From: CAYIHX01 sp964363305
GTDB taxonomy: Bacteria > Bdellovibrionota > UBA1018
Assembly: GCA_964363305.1 (NCBI GenBank)
Contig: CAYIHX010000068.1
Location: 1-16,700 of the forward strand
Reading direction: 5' to 3'
Length of the DNA: 16,700 bases
Shown: positions 1-5,399 of the stretch, piece after piece
How positions within the stretch are numbered: position 1 is the stretch's first letter
Layout of the letters: each line of letters starts with the position of its first letter
Program-made: the position numbers and the translations under genes
The notes under the pieces: model-generated
The model's input: only the letters and a program-made list of their open reading frames with translations
Database searches by the model: none
What the model was told of the DNA's origin: nothing

Positions 1-852
1 GGGTGGACGGGGGGCCGGGGGGTTGGCGTCGACGGCATCGGCGTTTGCGGGGCGCAGGGCGTGTCGACGTTGCGGGGTCGAGACGAGGGCCCGATCGCGT
101 GCGTTGGTCAAGAAGCCCGCTTCGATGAGGGCGCTGGGCATGTCCGCGCCCAAGAGAACGTGAAAGAGCGCCTGCTTGACCCCTCGGTTGCGCTCCTGCG
201 GTGCGCGCTGCGCGAGACGAGGGAAGAGGCGAGCCGTGTCGCTGACGAGTTCGCTTTGCAGCAGGCAGGCGAGGCGTTTGCTCTCGGCCAGGTTTCCGTC
301 CAGCTGAAGATCCTTGAGGATCAAGGCCACATCGGTTTGATCGCTTTCGACGGCTTCGAGCTGCGCGCCGAGTACTGAGTTTTCAAGTTGCGCGATCCGA
401 CGAGACGACCCCTCCGTCGTGTTGTTCAGAATATAGGTTTCGACGCCCTCCGCTTGCGTACCCAGTCCGGAGTGAGTTGAATTCATATGAATCGAGATAA
501 AGGCATCTGCCGAAAGACGATTCGCAAACTGCGTACGTACGGCCAGGGGGACTTCAAGATCCTGGCCGCGTGTCAGGGTGACTTCGATTCCCCGAGTGCG
601 AAGCTGCCGCGCGGCCTCCATGGCGAGCATCAGAGTGAGATCCTTCTCATGGAGATTCCGGCCCCCGACACGGAACGAGGCTCCGAAATCGGCACCGCCG
701 TGGCCCGGATCGAGCACGACATGGAACCTCTTCAGTTCCGCGCGAGCGGAAAAGACGGCGCGTTGGATTCTTTTCGCGCGAGGCGAGGCCCAGGTCGAAG
801 AGGCGGCGAGGAGGGCGACGATAAAAAGAGTGAAAGACCAGCGAAAATTCAT
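1..852 (-). CDS. N-acetylmuramoyl-L-alanine amidase, Amidase_3 family (3' end outside window)
   Basis: This is a zinc amidase that cleaves the bond between N-acetylmuramic acid and L-alanine in peptidoglycan, acting in the periplasm. It reads M-N-F-R-W then a hydrophobic stretch FTLFIVALLAASSTWA (residues 7-22) that looks like a signal peptide. The mature domain has DPGHGG (zinc His51), LHEKD (Glu69), SIHMN (His122) and PSALIEAGFLTN with catalytic Glu244. All four expected residues are present; SIHMN replaces the more common SIHAN/SIHAD. A Pro/Ala-rich tail starts near residue 265 and runs off the left edge, so a further domain could follow. The ATG at 852 is preceded by AAGGAAG (862-868) with 9 nt spacing and is the only sensible start. 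Family assignment is firm; I do not assign amiA, amiB or amiC because the rest of the gene is missing. Confidence 0.93.
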   Translation of the reverse strand, partial: MNFRWSFTLFIVALLAASSTWASPRAKRIQRAVFSARAELKRFHVVLDPGHGGADFGASFRVGGRNLHEKDLTLMLAMEAARQLRTRGIEVTLTRGQDLEVPLAVRTQFANRLSADAFISIHMNSTHSGLGTQAEGVETYILNNTTEGSSRRIAQLENSVLGAQLEAVESDQTDVALILKDLQLDGNLAESKRLACLLQSELVSDTARLFPRLAQRAPQERNRGVKQALFHVLLGADMPSALIEAGFLTNARDRALVSTPQRRHALRPANADAVDANPPAPRPP

Positions 853-861
853 TCGTAAGCG

Positions 862-868
862 CTTCCTT
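862..868 (-). promoter_or_regulatory. Ribosome binding site of the amidase gene
   Basis: AAGGAAG on the minus strand, 9 nt before the ATG at 852. It decides the start because no other in-frame ATG lies upstream close to a Shine-Dalgarno sequence. Confidence 0.6.
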
Positions 869-946
869 GCGCGGGGTTGGGCGGAGCGACACATCCTGGT
901 CGCCCCGTCTCAACAGAATAGGCGATTTCAGGGGGAATGGGCAAGT

Positions 947-992
947 GAGGGGTCAGGCTCCAAAAGTTAAGGGACTTAACTTTTGGAGCCTG
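947..992. repeat. REP-like palindrome, copy 1
   Basis: CAGGCTCCAAAAGTTAA (954-970) is perfectly inverted at 976-992, giving a 17-bp stem with a 5-nt loop. The left side extends as GAGGGGT (947-953), but the right side does not match that extension. The element abuts the stop codon of the minus-strand outer-membrane gene (stop at 994-996), so it also forms a hairpin at the 3' end of that mRNA. It lacks a T-run and is therefore not a classical terminator. The arm sequence GAGGGGTCAGGCTCCAAA recurs in copy 2 (9576-9636), which marks it as a dispersed repeat. From memory, TCAGGCTCC/GGAGCCTGA palindromes resemble REP elements mobilised by Y1 (RAYT) transposases; no such transposase is in this window. 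Confidence 0.8.
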
Positions 993-993
993 C

Positions 994-2448
994 TCAGAAC
1001 CGAAATTCGTACACGGTTCGGAGCGTGGTGATCTCTTCGACTTGAAGTTGCGCGTAGCCATCGCCGTCACTTTCTCCGTCGTAGCGAAGGTATTCGCCTT
1101 CAAAGCGCAGGGCGTCGTTGCTGAAAAGAGCATGGAGGGGAATCGAGAGGGACGCGGAAAGGGACGTGCGCCAAGTGGAGGGACTCTCCGTCAGGTGAGT
1201 GCTATGAGCAGGATCGGGACTGAGGGTCAGGGGGACTTCGTGGGAGTTTTGGTCGATAGTCCCGCGGAACTCGATAAAAAACGACGAGAGTTGGAGGAGC
1301 GCGCTGAGCTGGCCGCTCATTCCACCCTGGGTTGTGGTGCTTTCAAGCGGACTGCCATCTGCATCGTTTGTCCAGCGGAGTCCATGGATGCTTGCCGTAT
1401 TCGCTCCCACTCCCAATCGAACGAAGACGTAGCTCTTCGAATTTATTCGGACGGATTGAGTCCCGCCAATCCCGATGCGTCCGATCCGTTCTCGAATGCT
1501 GGGGAATTGGTTTGCTTCGACGGCGACCCAGAGTCCCAGAATCAACATGGCGGAGCCCGACGCGGTGATATTGACTCGGTAGAGAGGTCGATCTGAAAAA
1601 TTGGATTCGAGAGTGCCGCGAGCGTCGATGGATGCGTTGAGAGCTGTGAGCGCGCCTCTTGAGCTTGTCGGTACCTCCCTCCTACTAGTCGCTGCTAATC
1701 CGCCGACAGAGGCGTGGAATCTTCCATCGACTCCGAGCAAAGCCGTCGTTCCTCGAGCGATCTGAGCGCCGCCGCTGATCCCGATGCTTCCGCGGATGAG
1801 GCTTATTACGTAGTCTTCAAAATCTGTTTGGTTTTGATCCTCTCGGACCCCATTCCCCGAAATCCCCGTCCGCACCAGTGGAAAAGTGGGGGCGTTTCTC
1901 TCGGCTTCGCGTTGTCTCCGTGCGCCTTCGGGTTCGAGAAACGAGAGCGTGACCGCGCGCCCGGCTTCAGTCCGCGTGGGTTCGCTCAATCCCATCAGGC
2001 GGAAGAGGGCTCGCATGATGAGGATCCGTTTCTGATCCATGTTCAAAGTAACCCAGAACGGCTCAGCGATACGAATCGATCCGTCAGTCATTCTGACGCA
2101 GACTTCCCTCCTGGAGAAGATTTCGGCGCCAAGGCGGCCCGGCTCGCGCGCGCCCGTGGGGCATTGCACTTTGGGAGTAGGTTCGAAAGTGACCGCAGGG
2201 TTGTTTGCCCAGGTAGTGAGGCGCTGAGGGAGGGCGGCGACAACGACGTTGGATTGGATTTCGCGGGAATAGAACTCGACGAGTTCGGAGTTGTGCTCCT
2301 GGGTCCAGGCGGAGAGTTCGGCGACCAGGGTGGCGAACTCATCGATGAGGGTGTCGAAGCCGACGCTTTGAGCATGTGCCTTCGGCATGCTGAGGGTAAG
2401 AGCGGCAAGGATGCAGAACGCGGTGCTGGGGCGACATAGCCTCATCAT
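994..2448 (-). CDS. Predicted secreted outer-membrane beta-barrel protein, unknown function
   Basis: A 484-residue protein with a convincing signal peptide (MMRLC, hydrophobic core FCILAALTLS, cleavage site AHA|QS near residue 26). Residues about 27-190 form a charged, partly helical soluble domain with two Cys near VQCPTG and REVCVRM, possibly a disulfide. The second half alternates polar and hydrophobic residues in short strands and ends YEFRF. A terminal Phe is the usual BAM recognition signal of outer-membrane barrels. The start was set at the ATG at 2448 because TGAGGT lies 6 nt upstream and the signal peptide begins there; an in-frame GTG at 2475 would add nine residues. I do not recognise the family. 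Barrel topology is inferred from pattern only. A long palindrome lies about 70 nt upstream of the start, and a REP-like hairpin follows the stop. Confidence 0.8.
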   Translation of the reverse strand: MMRLCRPSTAFCILAALTLSMPKAHAQSVGFDTLIDEFATLVAELSAWTQEHNSELVEFYSREIQSNVVVAALPQRLTTWANNPAVTFEPTPKVQCPTGAREPGRLGAEIFSRREVCVRMTDGSIRIAEPFWVTLNMDQKRILIMRALFRLMGLSEPTRTEAGRAVTLSFLEPEGARRQREAERNAPTFPLVRTGISGNGVREDQNQTDFEDYVISLIRGSIGISGGAQIARGTTALLGVDGRFHASVGGLAATSRREVPTSSRGALTALNASIDARGTLESNFSDRPLYRVNITASGSAMLILGLWVAVEANQFPSIRERIGRIGIGGTQSVRINSKSYVFVRLGVGANTASIHGLRWTNDADGSPLESTTTQGGMSGQLSALLQLSSFFIEFRGTIDQNSHEVPLTLSPDPAHSTHLTESPSTWRTSLSASLSIPLHALFSNDALRFEGEYLRYDGESDGDGYAQLQVEEITTLRTVYEFRF

Positions 2449-2454
2449 AAAAGA

Positions 2455-2460
2455 CCTCAG
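2455..2460 (-). promoter_or_regulatory. Ribosome binding site that favours the ATG start at 2448
   Basis: CTGAGG on the minus strand with GAGG 6 nt before ATG 2448. The competing in-frame GTG at 2475 has no comparable purine-rich sequence upstream. Confidence 0.55.
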
Positions 2461-2519
2461 CGTTTTCTTTAACACGACTTGATGCAGTGAGTCATTTATT
2501 GTTGATGCTAAAGCTCAGA

Positions 2520-2543
2520 TAAACGAAACAGGTGTTTCGTTTA
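2520..2543. promoter_or_regulatory. Perfect palindrome, candidate operator upstream of the outer-membrane gene
   Basis: TAAACGAAAC (2520-2529) and GTTTCGTTTA (2534-2543) are exact inverted repeats of 10 bp around a 4-nt centre AGGT. It lies 72-95 nt upstream of the ATG at 2448, near where a promoter for that minus-strand gene would sit. The size and symmetry suit a dimeric repressor such as a TetR-type protein. As RNA it would also form a stable hairpin after vapC. It lacks the GC-rich stem and clear U-run of an intrinsic terminator, so I prefer the operator reading, without knowing the binding protein. Confidence 0.45.
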
Positions 2544-2547
2544 AACT

Positions 2548-2625
2548 GCCCCCTTCGAGTGTGTATGAACGCAAGGGGGCTTCTCACCCCCTGGAGACCA
2601 CCCCGTCTCCTGCATACACACTCAA
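2548..2625. other. Structured intergenic element: three-way junction with an alternative hairpin
   Basis: The outer stem pairs GAGTGTGTATG (2557-2567) with CATACACACTC (2613-2623), 11 perfect bp. Inside are two adjacent hairpins: AGGGGG/CCCCCT (2574-2579 with 2587-2592) and GGAGAC/GTCTCC (2593-2598 with 2605-2610). A competing stem GCCCCCTT (2548-2555) with AAGGGGGC (2573-2580) would break the first hairpin. The right arm overlaps the stop codon of the minus-strand vapC. It could be a 3' UTR structure, a small RNA, a folded single-strand recombination site or a non-autonomous repeat. The sequence alone does not decide. Confidence 0.6.
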
Positions 2626-2993
2626 ATGAGGCGCAGCCCGTATGAGGCGAAATGGCGGAAGTCCTTGTCCCTAGTGATCAAGGCCACGTCGAAATCGATG
2701 CAGTTTTGAGCGATCAAGCAGTCTCCGAGGTTAGCCCTGTAACCTTTTCGAAGGAGGGAGCGGCGAAGAGTCGCGGTTCTTTCCCAGTAGCCGGGCAAGA
2801 GATCCAGCCGCCTCAGCATGCGGATTCGTTCTTCCGCTTCGGGGCGAATTTTGGGCCCACTGAGGATCTCCACCAGCACGACGGGAGGGAGCACGAGGAT
2901 GTCGGACAGGAGGGCGACTTCGAGAGCGTCCGCGGCCGGGGTGCGAGCGCCGGAAGCGAAGTCGATCCACGCGCTGGTATCGGCCGCAGTCAC
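2622..2993 (-). CDS. vapC: PIN-domain ribonuclease toxin (VapC-like)
   Basis: A 123-residue PIN-domain protein. The acidic metal-binding set is complete: Asp5 in AADTSAWID, Glu42 in VVLVEIL, Asp91 in NLGDCLIA and Asp109 in ITRDKDF. The family is a Mg2+-dependent endoribonuclease that cleaves tRNA, rRNA or mRNA when freed from its antitoxin; the target here is unknown. Length is usual for the family. It starts with GTG at 2993, overlapping the antitoxin TGA as GTGA, so its translation is probably coupled to and weaker than that of the antitoxin. Its stop lies within the right arm of the structured element at 2557-2623. Confidence 0.9.
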   Translation of the reverse strand: MTAADTSAWIDFASGARTPAADALEVALLSDILVLPPVVLVEILSGPKIRPEAEERIRMLRRLDLLPGYWERTATLRRSLLRKGYRANLGDCLIAQNCIDFDVALITRDKDFRHFASYGLRLI

Positions 2994-3214
2994 TCTCGAT
3001 CCTTTTTCACCTGCTTAAAGTCGAGGCCGAGATCAAAGGTTCCGCGCATTCGCACCAGATCATGGGCGGCCTCTCTTGATGCGAGAACCTCGAGCCCTTG
3101 CCTGAGGGTCGGCGTCAGCGCTTGGTGGCTAGCTTTGAGCGCTCGTTCGATGAGGTCAACGGGGAGCAGGACCGTGATCTTTCGTTCCTTCGGCTTTTTC
3201 CGTGATGTCGCCAT
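2990..3214 (-). CDS. vapB: Ribbon-helix-helix antitoxin of the VapC pair
   Basis: A 74-residue protein. A basic start (MATSRKKPKERK) is followed by KITVLLPVDLIERALKAS, the beta-strand plus amphipathic helix of a ribbon-helix-helix DNA-binding domain (about 12-45). An acidic/aromatic C-terminal tail (GTFDLGLDFKQVKKDRE) follows, the usual toxin-wrapping part. It should neutralise the downstream PIN toxin and repress its own promoter. The ATG at 3214 directly follows a perfect 15-bp palindrome, and the -10 box lies so close that the mRNA is probably leaderless. No Shine-Dalgarno sequence is present. The reading frame is open upstream into mutY antisense, but the promoter position fixes the start. 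Confidence 0.88.
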   Translation of the reverse strand: MATSRKKPKERKITVLLPVDLIERALKASHQALTPTLRQGLEVLASREAAHDLVRMRGTFDLGLDFKQVKKDRE

Positions 3215-3215
3215 G

Positions 3216-3250
3216 CCGTATAGTATACGGTGTTTTGTTTGGTTTAGCAA
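3216..3250 (-). promoter_or_regulatory. Promoter and operator of the vapBC module
   Basis: On the minus strand, TTGCTA (+ strand 3245-3250) and TATACT (3222-3227) are separated by exactly 17 bases, a near-consensus sigma-70 promoter. The -10 box lies inside the perfect palindrome CCGTATAGTATACGG (3216-3230), a fitting site for a dimeric ribbon-helix-helix repressor. Transcription would begin about 7 bases after the -10 box, at or next to the A of the antitoxin ATG at 3214. This predicts a leaderless, autorepressed transcript. Confidence 0.75.
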
Positions 3251-3326
3251 AAAGGGAGTTGCGGCGCCTGACACCGTAATTATTACTGGTTGCCCCGTCC
3301 CATTGGAATATGCGATTTCCAGGGTC

Positions 3327-4507
3327 ATGGGCGAGCTGCGGCAGGCATTACGGCGTTTTGACGATTGGTTCGCGCGCGAGAGCCGGGTGCTGCCCTGGCG
3401 CAGCGAGCCGACTNNNNNNNNNNCGCCCCCCCGACTCTGTACCGAGTCTGGGTGAGCGAGATCATGCTTCAGCAGACCCAGGTTGTGACGGTGCTGCCGT
3501 TTTTCGAGCGCTTCGTGCGGGCGTTTCCCTCCGTGGAGGAATTGGCGCGCGCGCCCGATGAAGAAGTGATGAAGAACTGGGCCGGGCTGGGTTACTATTC
3601 GCGTGCGCGCAATCTGCACCGGGGCGCACGGCAGCTCGTCGAAAGCGGCGGATTCCCCCTCACTCGCGAAGGTTGGCTCGAGGTTCCGGGCGTAGGCCCC
3701 TATACCGCCGGTGCGATCGCCTCGATCGCGCTGGATCACGCCGAGCCGATTCTGGACGGCAACGTCGAGCGCGTCCTTTCTCGGCTCTTCCGTCTTACGC
3801 GGGGACGGGGCGATGCGGCCTACAAGGCGCGGCTCTGGCGGTTGAGCCGATTCTTCGTGCGCGCGGCGGAACGAAACGGCGTGCGACCGCGCAATTTCAA
3901 TCAGGCGCTGATGGAGTTGGGCGCGACGATCTGCACGCCACGGAAACCAAAGTGCGCGCTCTGTCCCGTGCAAGCGATTTGCCGAGCCGCGCGCGAAGGG
4001 GATGCGGAGGCCTTTCCTCCTCGCAAGCCGGCGAAGGAATGGCTGAAGGTGCGAGAGCAGGACGTCTGCGTGATTTCTGACGAGGGTCTCGTCTACGTTG
4101 AGCAGCGCCCGCCGGGGGCGTGGCGCGCGGGGCTTTGGGATTTGCCTGAGAATGCACCGTCGGAATTTGGTGATCTCGGCGCCTGCGAGTGGCTGGGTGA
4201 AGTCGTGAGCCAGCACGTCGTGACACGACATAAGATCACGCGGGTGACGAAGGTCTATCGCGCTTGCGTCGATCAGGGGCGAGGCGAGAGGGGCAAAGAG
4301 AGGTCGGCCGAGGCGGCAAACTTCTCGGAGAAGTGGGCGGCGGCGGAGCCGGGCTTCTCGGAGAAGTCCCGTGCGGAAGGCGTCTGGGTCGATCCGGAGG
4401 CGCCCTCGGTGGCCCTAGGCGCGGCATTCAGGCGGGTCATGGCCCAGGTGGGGCGTTTGCGTGCCACCCATGCATCGGTTGACAATGTAGCCCCTGTGGC
4501 TACATAA
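3327..4507 (+). CDS. mutY: Adenine DNA glycosylase MutY (interrupted by an assembly gap)
   Basis: MutY removes adenine mispaired with 8-oxoguanine or guanine. Visible elements are LPWR, the catalytic-Glu motif SEIMLQQTQV, GLGYYSRARNLH, the helix-hairpin-helix VPGVGPYTAGAI, the catalytic Asp in LDGNVERVLSR, and the 4Fe-4S ligands Cys-x6-Cys-x2-Cys-x5-Cys in CTPRKPKCALCPVQAIC. A shortened NUDIX-like 8-oxoG recognition domain follows (VYVEQRPPGAWRAGLWDLP). Ten Ns at 3414-3423 put the two halves in different frames. If the duplicated CCGACT on either side is collapsed, the protein reads through as about 385 residues (E. coli MutY has 350). The extra length lies in a Glu/Arg/Ala-rich C-terminal stretch with two identical palindromes. 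The start ATG at 3327 has only a weak AGGG just before it. The 3' end contains the promoter of the next gene. Confidence 0.93.
3414..3423. other. Assembly gap (10 N) inside mutY
   Basis: A run of 10 N, a common scaffold placeholder. The bases before it end GAGCCGACT and those after it read CG, seven C, then GACTCTG, so CCGACT is present on both sides (3408-3413 and 3431-3436). This suggests overlapping contig ends next to a poly-C run rather than missing sequence. Confidence 0.9.
4320..4367. repeat. Pair of identical palindromes inside mutY
   Basis: CTTCTCGGAGAAG occurs at 4321-4333 and 4354-4366, 33 bases (11 codons) apart. Each is a palindrome; the first is perfect as ACTTCTC-G-GAGAAGT. 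The second is extended by GGG/CCC with one bulged T. In frame they encode FSEK twice. They sit in the low-complexity C-terminal part of MutY that has no counterpart in the E. coli protein. Confidence 0.7.
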
Positions 4508-4508
4508 T
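4479..4508 (+). promoter_or_regulatory. Promoter and operator of the phd/vapC module, inside the mutY 3' end
   Basis: A perfect -35 TTGACA (4479-4484) is followed after 18 bases by CATAAT (4503-4508), five of six matches to the -10 consensus. The spacer holds the inverted repeat ATGTAGCC (4485-4492) and GGCTACAT (4498-4505) with a 5-nt centre, a suitable operator for a Phd-type dimer. The predicted start of transcription, near 4515, leaves a leader of about 3 bases before the ATG at 4518. The promoter overlaps the last codons and the stop of mutY. Confidence 0.78.
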
Positions 4509-4517
4509 GGATTCACC

Positions 4518-4895
4518 ATGGCGACTCGACTGAAGCCTCGATCAAAACCGAAAAAAGCCGTCCTCCGCCCGAAGGAGGTGAAGAGAAGGGCCGCTTCTGG
4601 CCGTACGGTGGGAGTGCGCGAGCTGAAGAATCGCGCGTCTCAAATTCTGGAGAGGGTAGAGCGTAACGGCGAGCGGATCATCGTGACTCGCAATGGTCGG
4701 GAGATCGCGCAGCTGATTCCTCTCGAGGATAAGAAGCTTCCACCCTTGATTGAGAGGCTGCGCGCGCAAGGCTGGGAAGTTCGTGAGGCGACCCTGCCGG
4801 TGAGCGCGCTTTGGGATCTGCCGCCTTTGAACATCAAGCCGGAAGATCAAGGAAAGGCTCTCGCAGCTCTTCTTGCGGAGCGGGAGGAGGATTGA
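4518..4895 (+). CDS. Phd/YefM-type antitoxin
   Basis: A 125-residue antitoxin. The core TVGVRELKNRASQILERVERNGERIIVTRNGREIAQLIPLED (about residues 30-71) is a typical Phd/YefM fold: N-terminal DNA-binding and dimerisation part, then a short linker to a toxin-binding tail. A basic N-terminal extension of about 29 residues (KPRSKPKKAVLRPKEVKRR) precedes the core and is unusual, since family members normally begin near VGVREL. It may add DNA contacts. The ATG at 4518 was chosen because the promoter points to it; no Shine-Dalgarno sequence precedes it. A GTG at the start of VGVREL is a possible internal start. It should inhibit the downstream PIN toxin and repress the operator at 4485-4505. Confidence 0.88.
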   Translation: MATRLKPRSKPKKAVLRPKEVKRRAASGRTVGVRELKNRASQILERVERNGERIIVTRNGREIAQLIPLEDKKLPPLIERLRAQGWEVREATLPVSALWDLPPLNIKPEDQGKALAALLAEREED

Positions 4896-5341
4896 GGCAG
4901 GCCACTTATCTTGATTCTTCTTGCATTGTTCAATGGATGGAACAGACGGCGCCTTCTGTTTCCTCGTTTCAGGATTTACGAGCCCACGGAGGCGGCCTGT
5001 ACTCGAGCGAGCTGAGTCTCGTGGAATGTCAGGCTGGGTTGATGAAGCACTCTGAGGAGGTCCTCATTCGAGCGGAGCAGCAGGCGCTTCTCATCTTCCG
5101 GTCGTTCACGCTCCTTCCGATGGACAGCAGGGCGATCCGTCTCGCTCAGTCGTTGGTTCGAAGTTACCGCCGCACTCTCGGCCTCCGTTCGCTGGACGCC
5201 ATCCACGTGGCGACGGCGCAGCTCTTGAACGAGGAAATTCTGCGTGAACCGGGCGAAGCTCCTCTTCTTTTTCTCACGGCGGATCGCCGCCAATTCGCCG
5301 CGGCTTCGGCCGAGGGCATCATGGCCCGGTTAGTCGCCTGA
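4892..5341 (+). CDS. vapC: PIN-domain ribonuclease toxin (VapC-like), second module
   Basis: A 149-residue PIN-domain protein, TTG start. Conserved acids are Asp8 (TYLDSSCIVQW), Glu45 (SLVECQAG), Asp102 (RSLDAIHVATA) and Asp131 (FLTADRRQ). The frame is open further upstream (an ATG at 4811), but PIN homology begins just after TTG 4892. That TTG overlaps the antitoxin stop as TTGA, with GGAGG at 4883-4887 placed 4 bases upstream. Pairing a Phd-type antitoxin with a PIN toxin is common. The toxin is a different subfamily from the one at 2622-2993, so the two loci are not duplicates of each other. It converges on mutS with a 58-bp gap in which I see no clear terminator. Confidence 0.88.
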   Translation: MRQATYLDSSCIVQWMEQTAPSVSSFQDLRAHGGGLYSSELSLVECQAGLMKHSEEVLIRAEQQALLIFRSFTLLPMDSRAIRLAQSLVRSYRRTLGLRSLDAIHVATAQLLNEEILREPGEAPLLFLTADRRQFAAASAEGIMARLVA

Positions 5342-5399
5342 TCGCGGTTCGCCCCAAGTTCGCTCAGCTGCCGCCCAGAGTGTTTGGCTCTCGCGGAAT

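Noticed and set aside
61..970. Plus-strand frames over the first kilobase
   Set aside because: They are shadows of the minus-strand amidase, which carries all catalytic residues.
2557..2623. Three-way-junction element as an integron attC site
   Set aside because: The arms lack the GTTRRRY/RYYYAAC core sites, and no integrase or cassette array is nearby.
3276..3286. Small palindrome GTAATTATTAC between vapB and mutY as a mutY operator or promoter
   Set aside because: Only 5-bp arms and no properly spaced -35 and -10 boxes could be found around it.
2990..4231. A 413-codon minus-strand frame that extends the antitoxin into mutY
   Set aside because: Only its last 74 codons look like a protein family. 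The promoter at 3216-3250 fixes the antitoxin start at 3214, and the frame passes through the N gap.
4811..4891. An upstream ATG start for the second PIN toxin
   Set aside because: The extra 27 residues overlap the antitoxin gene in another frame, lack homology to PIN proteins and are low complexity. TTG 4892 fits the domain start and the TTGA overlap.
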